Positions 52,600 to 60,902 of a stretch of DNA of 64,000 nt are shown here, piece after piece (positions within the stretch are counted from its first letter, which is position 1; each line of letters opens with the position of its first letter). The stretch is from NCBI GenBank assembly GCA_017303475.1, contig JAFLBO010000004.1:62001-126000 (forward strand), in the 5' to 3' direction. A model generated the notes under the pieces. That model was not told the DNA's origin. It did no database searches and worked only from the letters and a program-made list of their open reading frames with translations. This DNA is from Chitinophagales bacterium (GTDB lineage: Bacteria > Bacteroidota > Bacteroidia > Chitinophagales > Saprospiraceae). Made by a program: the position numbers and the translations under genes.

Positions 52600-53169
52600 C
52601 TAAGCCCGGATACATTTCTCCAAAGGGGAGCAATTATCGAGCATAAGGTTGCCTTTGTACTTAAAAACTACGCCCGGAGCATAATATGCCTCGAAAACAA
52701 GTTGTGTAACCATGGATTTTGGGCTCAGTTCAAATTTGTATTGCCGCCATTCTGTATGGTCAATCAGAGGCGATGAGGCCAGCAATTGAGTTGGTTTGCC
52801 CTTTTCCGTGGCGCCCCAAATGCGCAGCCGGGTGGGTTTGTTGTACCCCACGTATTTGGGTGCGTGCGCCAGATAAATAGTGAAGGAATAACAGGCGCCT
52901 GCCTGAAGCGGTTCTGCCAGCGCCTGACTAATGTCTTCACGGGTGCCGTCTTCCCTTGTAATCAAACCCACGCAGGTTTGGCCTTCCTGAGGCAGGAACT
53001 GTATTTCCCAGGCGCCAGGCATGATATCGGGCGTACTGCCCTGATACCCGGAATACCAGCCCTTGGGCGATTTCCCTGAGCCTGGGGCGTCTTCAAACGA
53101 TGGATTTCGGAAGTGGATCTTATTGGCGGGCTGAACAAAAGGAATGAGTAGTAAAAGGTATTTTAGCAT
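52600..53169 (-). CDS. Secreted stand-alone NPSFE-domain protein
   Basis: 189 residues. A signal peptide (MLKYLLLLIPFVQPA) is followed directly by IHFRNPSFEDAPGSGK, LAEPLQAGACYSFTIYLA and NLMLDNCSPLEKC. This is the same domain as in the OmpA-type proteins at 12805-13947 and 22893-24746, but without a peptidoglycan anchor. The pattern suggests a jelly-roll, possibly carbohydrate-binding, fold (inference). Four cysteines may form disulfides. It stands 43 bp upstream of the barrel gene on the same strand, so joint transcription is possible. Confidence 0.75.
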   Translation of the reverse strand: MLKYLLLLIPFVQPANKIHFRNPSFEDAPGSGKSPKGWYSGYQGSTPDIMPGAWEIQFLPQEGQTCVGLITREDGTREDISQALAEPLQAGACYSFTIYLAHAPKYVGYNKPTRLRIWGATEKGKPTQLLASSPLIDHTEWRQYKFELSPKSMVTQLVFEAYYAPGVVFKYKGNLMLDNCSPLEKCIRA

Positions 53170-53191
53170 AAGCTTGAATTTGGGTTGGAGT

Positions 53192-53338
53192 TTTCACCGC
53201 AAAGTACGCTAAGCGCGCGAAGAAGGTTGTGTTTCACCGCAAAGTACGCTAAGTGCGCGAAGAAGGTTGGCCACTTAATACGTCAAGAGCGCAAAGTGCT
53301 TCTGATGGCTAAATAAACACTTTGCGCTCTTGGCGTAC
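53192..53338. repeat. Direct and inverted repeats before the symporter gene end
   Basis: A 38-bp unit (core CACCGCAAAGTACGCTAAG) occurs at 53192-53229 and 53232-53269 with one difference. 53279-53298 and 53319-53338 are 20-bp inverted arms (core AGAGCGCAAAGTG). The hairpin lies 16 bp after the symporter stop and may end its transcript. Confidence 0.8.
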
Positions 53339-53354
53339 TGCGTGGTGAAGTTTT

Positions 53355-54965
53355 TTACCAGAAGACAATATACAACGCTGCCAGCACGCCCAAAATTAAG
53401 AGGGCGCCAATGGTGAACGTCTGCGAAGTGCGGAACGATGAAGTATCCACTTCCATTGCTTTCGGGTTGTTTTTACTTTTTGGATCCAACAGGCTGATGA
53501 TCACCATGAGGCCAACCAGGGTGAGGAACACATAACCCATTTGGTCGAGGAATGGCACCTCTGGCATCCATTGCTTGAAGCCAAGTCCCATGGGAATGGT
53601 GGCCAGTGCAGCCACGAGAGCTGCGTTGGCGGTAGCGCGCTTCCAGAAGAAGCCCAACAGGAAGATGGCAACAACCCCCGGAGAGATCAGGCCCGTGAAC
53701 TCCTGAATGAACTGGAAGCCCTGCTCCAGTTTTTGCAACTGAGGCGCAACCAATACGGCAATGGCCATTGAAGCCAGAATCACCCAGCGGCCTACCTGTA
53801 CCTGACCGGCTTCAGAGGCGTCTTTTTTGATGTACTTGTTGTACAAATCCAGGGTGAAAATGGTGGCGATGGAGTTGGCTTTGCCGGCCAGAGAAGCCAC
53901 GATGGCGGCCGTGAGGGCAGCAAACGACAAACCTTTCAAGCCAGGACCGAGCAAATTGAGCAACACCGGATATGCTTTATCCGGCTTCACTTCGCCGGCT
54001 GCGTTGACCATTTCTGCCTGGAACATTCCTTTTTGGTACAACACAAATGCTGCAATACCCGGCAACACCACGATGATCGGCATGAGCAGCTTCAGCAAGG
54101 CTGCAAACAACAAGCCATTGCGGGCCGTTTCAATGTTGGCGCCCAAAGCACGCTGGGTGATGTATTGATTGCAACCCCAGTAGTTGAGGTTGGCTATCCA
54201 CATGGCTCCGAACAGCACCGTCAGACCCGGCAGGTCTTTGTAGTACTTGTTCGACTCGTCGAAAATCATGTGAAAATGCGTTGGCGCCTGTTCTTTAATC
54301 AGTCCTAAACCTGCCATGGCGCCTTGTGTGCCAAATTGCTGCGCTACCAGATCAAGTGCCAGGTAGGTGGTAAACAAACCGCCCATTACCAGAATGGCCA
54401 CTTGAATTACATCTGTGTAGCCAATCACTTTCATGCCGCCCAGGGTGATGAAAATGGCAAAAACAGCCAGGAAAATGGCGCAGGTGGTAAAGCTGAAGCC
54501 CGAAATAGTGCTCACCGCAATGGCGCCCAGATACAGGATGGATGTCAGGTTCACAAACACGTATACCAGCAGCCAGAAAACCGCCATCATGGTGGCTACC
54601 AGCGGACTGTAGCGTTTTTCCAGAAACTGCGGCATGGTGAAAATCCGGTTCTTGATGTAACCCGGCATAAAAAACACCGCTACCACAATAAGGGTGGCAG
54701 CCGCCATCCATTCATAGGAGGCAATGGCCAGACCCATGGCAAAGCCCGAGCCGCTCATACCAATGAATTGCTCCGCACTGATGTTGGAGGCAATCAGTGA
54801 AGCGCCAATGGCCCACCAGGTGAGCGCACCTTCCGCCAGGAAGAAATCGGTGGCCGTATTTTCGTTTGATTTTTTCTTCAGGTAAATCCAGTAACCATAT
54901 CCTGCTACGATAACAAAGTATAGCAGAAAAACAGCGTAATCCAAAGATTGTAAAGCAGAACCCAT
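53355..54965 (-). CDS. Sodium:solute symporter (SSS/SGLT family)
   Basis: 536 residues with about 14 membrane helices. Family landmarks include GASLIASNISAEQFIGMSGSGF in helix 2, GGMKVIGYTDVIQ, and LTAAIVASLAGKANSIATIFTLDLY, the SSS signature with Na+-site Ser residues. The pattern is closest to Bacteroidota sugar symporters (galactose/glucose type), but specificity is inferred only from the family. ATG start at 54965; a TACATTTG box lies ~70 nt upstream. Single gene, divergent from the tRNA. Confidence 0.93.
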   Translation of the reverse strand: MGSALQSLDYAVFLLYFVIVAGYGYWIYLKKKSNENTATDFFLAEGALTWWAIGASLIASNISAEQFIGMSGSGFAMGLAIASYEWMAAATLIVVAVFFMPGYIKNRIFTMPQFLEKRYSPLVATMMAVFWLLVYVFVNLTSILYLGAIAVSTISGFSFTTCAIFLAVFAIFITLGGMKVIGYTDVIQVAILVMGGLFTTYLALDLVAQQFGTQGAMAGLGLIKEQAPTHFHMIFDESNKYYKDLPGLTVLFGAMWIANLNYWGCNQYITQRALGANIETARNGLLFAALLKLLMPIIVVLPGIAAFVLYQKGMFQAEMVNAAGEVKPDKAYPVLLNLLGPGLKGLSFAALTAAIVASLAGKANSIATIFTLDLYNKYIKKDASEAGQVQVGRWVILASMAIAVLVAPQLQKLEQGFQFIQEFTGLISPGVVAIFLLGFFWKRATANAALVAALATIPMGLGFKQWMPEVPFLDQMGYVFLTLVGLMVIISLLDPKSKNNPKAMEVDTSSFRTSQTFTIGALLILGVLAALYIVFW

Positions 54966-55033
54966 AAGTGTCCGTTTGAAAAATGAAAAAAGAAAGGGTG
55001 TGGCAAAAGAAATTGGGTCTGGCTAAGGCAGCC

Positions 55034-55041
55034 CAAATGTA
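55034..55041 (-). promoter_or_regulatory. -7 box TACATTTG of the symporter gene
   Basis: Exact TAnnTTTG on the minus strand, giving a ~65-nt leader. Confidence 0.45.
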
Positions 55042-55100
55042 ACAACGCACTGCACAATTCCTCATTTTTATAAAAAACAAAAAATCATATGGCCCAACAC

Positions 55101-55132
55101 TTGCATTGTTTCAGGAAAAACCCTTTTCTTTG
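55101..55132 (+). promoter_or_regulatory. Promoter of the tRNA-Cys gene
   Basis: TTG at 55101-55103 is followed after 21 nt by TTTCTTTG (one mismatch to TAnnTTTG) at 55125-55132. The mature tRNA starts 18 nt later. Confidence 0.5.
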
Positions 55133-55150
55133 CACCCGCTTCCGTAATAA

Positions 55151-55221
55151 GGTTTCCTGGCCGAGTGGTTAGGCACAGGTCTGCAAAACCTGCTACAGCG
55201 GTTCGAATCCGCTGGAAACCT
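55151..55221 (+). tRNA. tRNA-Cys (GCA)
   Basis: A 71-nt cloverleaf. Acceptor arms GGTTTCC/GGAAACC pair fully. The D region is GGCCGAGTGGTTAGGC. The anticodon stem CAGGT/ACCTG encloses CTGCAAA, giving anticodon GCA. The T arm is GCGGTTCGAATCCGC. The short variable loop fits tRNA-Cys. CCA is not encoded. Confidence 0.96.
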
Positions 55222-55229
55222 CTAAAATC

Positions 55230-55273
55230 AAACGGCTAATTTTCTGATTATCAGAAAGTTAGCCGTTTTTCTT
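55230..55273. terminator. Bidirectional terminator shared by tRNA-Cys and the ABC permease
   Basis: AAACGGCTAA/TTAGCCGTTT (10 bp) with an inner TTTCTGA/TCAGAAA stem, followed on the plus strand by TTTTTCTTT. Its 3' side overlaps the stop codon of the minus-strand permease gene. Confidence 0.75.
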
Positions 55274-56695
55274 TGTAAACCTAACCCGTGGGTCTGCCCA
55301 GGCATACAGGATATCAGCCAATAAATTCCCGATAATGGTGAGTAATGCCGACACCATGATGATGACCGACAACAGCGGCAGGTCGCTGTTCAGGTAGGCT
55401 TCAAAGGTTTTGCTGCCCATACCTGGAAACCCAAACAAGGTTTCCACCACCAGCGATCCTGTAAACAGAGCCGGCAATACACTGGCAAAAACCGTGATAA
55501 TCGGGAAAAGCGCATTCCGGAATGCGTGGCGCCAGTACACTTCCTCCTCTCCAACTCCTTTGGCTCGTGCCGTGCGGATGTAATCCATATCCAGCGTGCT
55601 CAACATGCCCGCCCGCATTTGTATGGCCAGAATGCCCAGCATATGCAATACCAATATGGTAATAGGTAACACACATTTGGAGGAATTGGCGCTCCACCAG
55701 TCGCCAAAACTTGTTCGTCCGGGTATCCAGGCGTCCTGAATATCAAAATACAGAGATGGCATTACGTTCCTGCCCCAATCAGTACTCATCAACAATAAAA
55801 TGAGCAGGGCGCCCAGCCAAAATATCGGCATGGAATAAATAAAAAACAACACCCGCTTGCTCCAACGGTCGAGCCAGCTGCCGCGCCGCCGCGCCATTTC
55901 CACACCCAGCGGCACTGCAATTAAATAAGTGAGCAGAATGGCCAGGCCGTTGATGGTGAGGGAGGCCAGCATGCTGGCTTGTACATCCTGCCAAACCGAT
56001 ACTTTTTTGCGGGTAAGCCCCAGGTCGCCGGTTACAAAGCCGGTTAGCCACTTGTGGTATTGGTTGTTCAATCCGTTCCAGTACAGGGCAGGTGCAGCCA
56101 GTTTTCCTTTTAATGGCGGCTCATGTAGTGCCCGAACACTGCTTTCCAGATCGTTCAGCGCCAGTCGGAAATCTTCAGGCAATGGGAGTGAATCTGAAGC
56201 CTGGGTGCGGAAATGTTGCAGTATGCGAACAACAGCGGTATCCAGCTCTGGAAAAGTTGTGGCCCGGGTGAGTGTGGCCAGCTCTACCCTTACTGCCGGA
56301 TTTTGGTACCAATCCCGGGGCAATACTTCGGCTATTTGTATGGTTTGGATAATAGCCTTATCCAAATGGGAAACAACCGGCCAGTTGCCGGTCTGACCTA
56401 TCCATTTTTCCAGTCGCCCACGCCGCATGGGCGGGTAAATGCGCCAGAGTGTATCCGGATAAGCCGCTGTGGTAAAAGTGAAGTAAAACACCGGACAATC
56501 CAGTCCCAGTCTTTCCGCATTGGAACGATAATCTGCCGCATGTTTGAGCGGATCAAGCGATTGGATAGACGACTCTCCGAATACGTTCACTACAGGATCG
56601 CCCGGCGCGCATTTCCCCAGCCCAAAGGCAAAAAAGGAAACGATCAGCAAGGTGGGCAATGCCAGCAGTATCCGACGGAAGAGGTAAGGCAACAT
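55259..56695 (-). CDS. Peptide/nickel-type ABC transporter permease (DppB/OppB family)
   Basis: 478 residues against ~310-340 in the usual family. The N-terminal helix LFRRILLALPTLLIVSFFAFGLGKCAPGDPV is typical DppB. A ~175-residue periplasmic insertion (about 40-215) follows. The BPD transporter domain then shows GDLGLTRKKVSVW, MRAGMLSTLDMDYIRTARAKGVGEEEVYWRHAFRNALFPI (the EAA loop that contacts the ATPase) and the C-terminal helix. The long insertion is common in Bacteroidota members. The gene starts 4 nt after gpmI, and other transporter subunits are not in view. Confidence 0.88.
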   Translation of the reverse strand: MLPYLFRRILLALPTLLIVSFFAFGLGKCAPGDPVVNVFGESSIQSLDPLKHAADYRSNAERLGLDCPVFYFTFTTAAYPDTLWRIYPPMRRGRLEKWIGQTGNWPVVSHLDKAIIQTIQIAEVLPRDWYQNPAVRVELATLTRATTFPELDTAVVRILQHFRTQASDSLPLPEDFRLALNDLESSVRALHEPPLKGKLAAPALYWNGLNNQYHKWLTGFVTGDLGLTRKKVSVWQDVQASMLASLTINGLAILLTYLIAVPLGVEMARRRGSWLDRWSKRVLFFIYSMPIFWLGALLILLLMSTDWGRNVMPSLYFDIQDAWIPGRTSFGDWWSANSSKCVLPITILVLHMLGILAIQMRAGMLSTLDMDYIRTARAKGVGEEEVYWRHAFRNALFPIITVFASVLPALFTGSLVVETLFGFPGMGSKTFEAYLNSDLPLLSVIIMVSALLTIIGNLLADILYAWADPRVRFTKKNG

Positions 56696-56699
56696 AATA

Positions 56700-58217
56700 T
56701 TATGATACCAGGTTGGTTCCGGTCATTTCCTGGGGCTTAGCCACGTCCATCAAGGCCAGCAGGGTAGGCGCTACATCGGCCAGGCGGCCGGGTGCAACGT
56801 GTTCTGCTCCGGTTAAACCATTGGCTACCAGCAAACAAGGCACAGGGTTTTTGGTGTGAGCCGTATTGGGGGTTCCATCGTCGTTGATCATGTAATCTGA
56901 ATTGCCGTGGTCTGCAATGAGCAGGCAGGCATAACCTTTTTCCAGGGCCAGCGGAACAATCCTGCTCAGACAAGCGTCTACGGTTTCGGCAGCTTTCATG
57001 GCTGCGCTGAATACGCCGGTATGTCCTACCATATCTGTATTGGCAAAGTTCAGACAGATGAAATCAGGTGTGTTTTCAGCAATATCCGCCATGATGGCCT
57101 CTGTGATGCCCGGAGCGCTCATTTCCGGTTGCAGATCGTAGGTGGCAACCTTGGGAGATGGGATCATAATGCGTCTTTCGCCCTGGAATGGCTCTTCGCG
57201 TCCGCCGGAAAAGAAGAAGGTAACATGGGGGTATTTTTCTGTTTCGGCAATCCGCACCTGCGTTTTACCTGCGCGTTCCAGAACTTCGCCCATGGTCATG
57301 CCCACATCGTCTTTTTCATAAATCACCTGCACGTTGCGGTAGGTGTCGTCGTAACGGGTCATGGTAACGTAATGCAGCGGCAGCGTGTGCATGCCGTGTT
57401 CCGGCATATCCTGCTGGGTAAGCACCTGGGTAATTTCCCTACAGCGGTCTGTGCGGAAATTGAAGCAAATCACCAGATCGTTTTCCTGTATCCGTCCGTT
57501 TACGTCCGGATTGACCATTGGTTTGAGAAATTCGTCGGTTACGCCTTCAGCGTAGCTGTTGCGGATGGCGGCCGGGAAATTGTTCACGGCTTCGCCCTGA
57601 CCCTGTACGAGCAGATCGTAGGCCAGTTTTACCCGTTCCCAGCGTTTATCGCGGTCCATGGCATAGTATCGGCCAATAACAGTTGCCAGTTCAATAGGCT
57701 GGTTGTCAATGTGTTGCAACAGTTCTTCCACAAAGCCTGCGCCGCTTTTCGGGTCGCAATCGCGGCCATCGGTGAACGCGTGTACAAGCACATTGCGGCA
57801 ACCACGTTCGGTAACGATATCGCACAAGGCTTTGAGGTGATCAATGTGCGAGTGTACGCCACCATCGCTCACCAGACCCATCAGGTGTACGGTTCGGCCG
57901 GCGGCCACGGCTTCGTCCAGGGCCCGGGTCAGGGTTGGATTTTGGTGCAGCTCACGTTCCCGAACGGCTTTATTAATGCGTGCCAGTTCCTGCCACACAA
58001 TACGTCCGGCGCCAATATTCATGTGACCCACTTCGGAGTTGCCCATTTGTCCGTCGGGCAAACCCACATCTTCGCCGTGGGTTACCAGAGTGCTATGCGG
58101 GTATTTGGCCCAGAGGCCGTCGAAAAATGGTGTATTGGCCTGCGCAATGGCATCGGCTTCAGGTTTTTGACCCAGTCCCCAGCCGTCGAGTATGAGTAGA
58201 AATGCTTTTTTGCTCAT
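56700..58217 (-). CDS. gpmI: 2,3-bisphosphoglycerate-independent phosphoglycerate mutase
   Basis: A 505-residue glycolytic enzyme interconverting 3- and 2-phosphoglycerate. It has the alkaline-phosphatase-like metal site: LILDGWG at the N-terminus, phospho-Ser in LPDGQMGNSEVGHMNIGAGR, NFRTDRCREI, and the C-terminal NFANTDMVGHTG and IADHGNSDYM metal ligands. The length is normal for the family. It is followed within 4 bp by the ABC permease gene. The upstream region is repeat-rich. Confidence 0.96.
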   Translation of the reverse strand: MSKKAFLLILDGWGLGQKPEADAIAQANTPFFDGLWAKYPHSTLVTHGEDVGLPDGQMGNSEVGHMNIGAGRIVWQELARINKAVRERELHQNPTLTRALDEAVAAGRTVHLMGLVSDGGVHSHIDHLKALCDIVTERGCRNVLVHAFTDGRDCDPKSGAGFVEELLQHIDNQPIELATVIGRYYAMDRDKRWERVKLAYDLLVQGQGEAVNNFPAAIRNSYAEGVTDEFLKPMVNPDVNGRIQENDLVICFNFRTDRCREITQVLTQQDMPEHGMHTLPLHYVTMTRYDDTYRNVQVIYEKDDVGMTMGEVLERAGKTQVRIAETEKYPHVTFFFSGGREEPFQGERRIMIPSPKVATYDLQPEMSAPGITEAIMADIAENTPDFICLNFANTDMVGHTGVFSAAMKAAETVDACLSRIVPLALEKGYACLLIADHGNSDYMINDDGTPNTAHTKNPVPCLLVANGLTGAEHVAPGRLADVAPTLLALMDVAKPQEMTGTNLVS

Positions 58218-58301
58218 TGGTGAATTGTTAGATTGGTTATTTGGGGGTCATAATTTGGTTGATGTTGAGGGGGGGATAAAATCTTGAAATGCTCTGCTAC
58301 T

Positions 58302-58341
58302 CACTCCGCCGTGGCTGCTGGCGGGGACGCCAACAGCGGAA
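58302..58341 (-). repeat. REP-like palindromic repeat, copy 4
   Basis: Inverted copy of the 7683-7726 element (CACTCCGCCGTGG then TTGGCG/CGCCAA palindrome). A GACAACCCAC module, also seen at 2260-2330, follows at ~58390. The gap 58218-58518 holds only these repeats and the array at 58430-58512. Confidence 0.75.
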
Positions 58342-58429
58342 ATCATGTACCCGAATAGCCTGGCTTGTGTAGGTCCCGGTTCTCGGGATGACAACCCACG
58401 TTGGGTAAATGACAACAATGATCCAAAAA

Positions 58430-58512
58430 ATGACCCAAAATGACTCATAAATGACCCAAAATGACTCATAAATGACCTCAAATGACTCATAAATGACTCA
58501 TAAATGACCTCA
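58430..58512 (-). repeat. AAATGACC/AAATGACTCAT array after dtd
   Basis: Seven or more units, AAATGACC and AAATGACTCAT alternating. In the sense of dtd they read GGTCATTT/GAGTCATTT and begin ~6 nt after its stop. Confidence 0.85.
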
Positions 58513-58518
58513 AATCTA

Positions 58519-58971
58519 TCACTCCCTGTTTTTAGAATCAATCAGAATGGTTACGGGGCCGTCGTTCAATAGTGAAACCTTCATGTCTGCGCCAAATTCG
58601 CCGGTAAGCACGGGCAGGCCGGATTCGGCGCGCAGGGTTTCTACGAATTTCTCGTACAAAGGAATGGCAAAATCCGGTTTTGCAGAGCGAATAAAAGAAG
58701 GACGATTGCCTTTTTTAGTGCTGGCAAACAGGGTAAACTGGCTCACTACAATGATAGAACCTTGTATATCCTGTACGGAAAGGTTCATCAACCCGGCATC
58801 ATCGGAAAAGATGCGCAGGGCGGCAATTTTTTTACAAAGCCACTGTATATCTTCTTCGCTATCTTCGTTTTCGATGCCTAGTAATATGAGGAGTCCCCAG
58901 CCGATGCTTGATTTTTCTACCCCTTCTATGGTTACAGAGGCTTTTGACACTCTTTGAATGACGGTGCGCAT
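58519..58971 (-). CDS. dtd: D-aminoacyl-tRNA deacylase
   Basis: 150 residues, the normal length. DTD removes D-amino acids (and Gly from tRNA-Ala) in the cytoplasm. Visible signatures are MRTVIQRVSKASVTIEG at the start, the substrate motif VSQFTLFASTKKGNRPSF, and the Gly-cisPro motif in NDGPVTILIDS at the C-terminus. ATG at 58971. It is divergent from trmB with an 87-bp gap. Confidence 0.96.
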   Translation of the reverse strand: MRTVIQRVSKASVTIEGVEKSSIGWGLLILLGIENEDSEEDIQWLCKKIAALRIFSDDAGLMNLSVQDIQGSIIVVSQFTLFASTKKGNRPSFIRSAKPDFAIPLYEKFVETLRAESGLPVLTGEFGADMKVSLLNDGPVTILIDSKNRE

Positions 58972-59058
58972 GAATGAATGATTTTCTGCTGCGAAAATAC
59001 CAAGTATTCAGACCTTTGGGCGTCCGTATGTTAAAAACCGCAAAACGTTCAGATATCC

Positions 59059-59751
59059 GTGGCTCGCAAGAATAAACTACGCAAATTCGCAGAAGTCCTT
59101 TCTTTCCCTAATGTATATGAGTGCTACAATGTGCAGCAGCCCGAGCTGGTGGGCGCCGGCATGGTGCCGGTAGATCTGAAAGGGAAATGGCATCAGGAGC
59201 ATTTTAAAAATAATCACCCTATTACCCTGGAACTGGCCTGTGGTGGCGGAGAATACACCGTTGCGCTGGGCCGACAGTTTCCCGAACGGAATTTTATTGG
59301 GGTAGATGTAAAGGGCAACCGTTTGTGGAAAGGCGCCAAAACGGCTCTGGAAGAGGGTCTGGACAACGTGGCGTTTCTGCGCACACGCATTGAAATTATT
59401 GATCGGTTTTTTGCGCCGGGCGAGGTGGCAGAAATCTGGATTACCTTTCCGGACCCGTTTCCGAGGTCCAGTAAGGAAAACCGCCGCTTGACTTCCGCAT
59501 TTTTTCAGGAAAAGTACCGGCAGATCCTCCAGGCAGGAGGTTTGGTACACCTCAAACACGATGATCCGGATTTTTACCGGTTTACCCTGGAGGCTATTGC
59601 CGCCGATCCGCGCAATCAATTGTTGTATAAAAACGACGATATATACGCTGGCGAACTGGCTTTCCCGGAATTGGGGATTCAAACCCTGTATGAGTCGTTT
59701 CACCTGGCCGCTGGCAAAACAATCAAATACGTGCGGTTTAAGATTTCATAG
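59059..59751 (+). CDS. trmB: tRNA (guanine-N7-)-methyltransferase
   Basis: 230 residues. It makes m7G46 in tRNA variable loops. SAM-binding LELACGGGEYTVALGRQFP and FIGVDVKGNRLWKGA are followed by the family signature EIWITFPDPFPRSSKENRRLT, whose Asp/Pro/Phe residues hold the guanine. GTG start at 59059, with no better ATG upstream. It is followed after 61 bp by the lipoprotein hydrolase. Confidence 0.94.
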   Translation: MARKNKLRKFAEVLSFPNVYECYNVQQPELVGAGMVPVDLKGKWHQEHFKNNHPITLELACGGGEYTVALGRQFPERNFIGVDVKGNRLWKGAKTALEEGLDNVAFLRTRIEIIDRFFAPGEVAEIWITFPDPFPRSSKENRRLTSAFFQEKYRQILQAGGLVHLKHDDPDFYRFTLEAIAADPRNQLLYKNDDIYAGELAFPELGIQTLYESFHLAAGKTIKYVRFKIS

Positions 59752-59812
59752 GTTGCTGCCAGGTATAGCGGTCTGTTGGATTCAAGCATTTTATTTTTAA
59801 CCTTTAGTAGTT

Positions 59813-60823
59813 ATGCGTTTCTATCCTGTGCTTATTTTTTTCCTGGGCCTGTTTGCCTGTCAGCAACCTGCTCCACCAGCCTGTGATTACCTGAAAAATG
59901 AAGAAACCGGGGTGAAATCCGGCGGAATCAGGCTCATTTCGCTGGATGGAGGCAAGTACAAGGTCTGGACCAAGCGTATTGGCAATAACCCTAAAATCAA
60001 GGTGTTGTTGCTGCACGGCGGACCTGCCTGCACCCACGAATACTGGGAGTGTATGGAGAGTTTTCTGCCACAGGAAGGCATTGAGTTCTATTACTACGAT
60101 CAGCTTGGCAGCGCGTATTCGGATCAGCCTGCCGACACCAGTTTGTGGAACCTGCCACGGTTTGTAGAAGAGGTGGAGCAGGTACGGCAGGCCCTGGGTT
60201 TGAACAAAGACAATTTTTACCTGCTTGGGCATTCATGGGGCGGTATTCTGGCCGCTCAATATGCCTTGAAATATCAGAACAACCTCAAGGGGCTCATTAT
60301 TTCCAATATGATGATGAGCTGCCCGGATTATGGCAAATACGCCGATGAAGTGCTGGCCAAACAAATGGCGCCTGAAGTGTTGAGCGAAATTCGGGCCATT
60401 GAGGCCAAAGGCGATTTCAGCAATCCGCGCTACATGGAATTGCTGATGCCGCATTTTTACAACCAGCACATTTGCCGGATTCCACTGGAGCAGTGGCCCG
60501 ACCCCGTGAAACGTTCCCTGGGAAAGATTAATTCAACCATTTATGTGAGCATGCAGGGCCCCAGCGAATTCGGGATATCAGGCAAACTGGAAAAGTGGGA
60601 CGTAACGACCCGGCTCCCGGAAATCAAAACGCCAACTCTGGTGATTGGCGCCACCCACGATACCATGGACCCCGAACACATGAAAATGGTGGCCGGAAAG
60701 GTGCAGAAAGGGCGTTTTCTGCTTTGCCCCAATGGTAGTCATATGTGTATGTGGGACGATCAGGAGCATTATTTTCCGGGGTTAATCTCGTTTTTAAAAG
60801 AGGTAGACGGGGGGAAATTCTGA
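59813..60823 (+). CDS. Lipoprotein alpha/beta hydrolase, proline-iminopeptidase-like
   Basis: 336 residues. The signal peptide ends in a lipobox GLFAC (Cys16), placing it in the periplasm or outer membrane. The fold signatures are LLLHGGPACTHEYWECM (oxyanion HGGP), DQLGSAYSDQP, nucleophile GHSWGGI, acid in GATHDTMD and His in NGSHMCMWD, the set found in S33 proline iminopeptidases and related amidases. The DQLGSAYS motif and HGGP favour peptidase-type chemistry. Substrate unknown. Confidence 0.88.
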   Translation: MRFYPVLIFFLGLFACQQPAPPACDYLKNEETGVKSGGIRLISLDGGKYKVWTKRIGNNPKIKVLLLHGGPACTHEYWECMESFLPQEGIEFYYYDQLGSAYSDQPADTSLWNLPRFVEEVEQVRQALGLNKDNFYLLGHSWGGILAAQYALKYQNNLKGLIISNMMMSCPDYGKYADEVLAKQMAPEVLSEIRAIEAKGDFSNPRYMELLMPHFYNQHICRIPLEQWPDPVKRSLGKINSTIYVSMQGPSEFGISGKLEKWDVTTRLPEIKTPTLVIGATHDTMDPEHMKMVAGKVQKGRFLLCPNGSHMCMWDDQEHYFPGLISFLKEVDGGKF

Positions 60824-60902
60824 TCCCGGGTAAACAGAGTGTCAATGTTTGTCGTTCCTTCGGTTGGAATTGCGGAACTTTGCCGCCCCCGAACACAGAT
60901 CC

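Noticed and set aside
56907..58199. 430-codon plus-strand frame opposite gpmI
   Set aside because: Antisense shadow of a well-supported gene; no family signature and His/Phe-rich composition typical of shadows.
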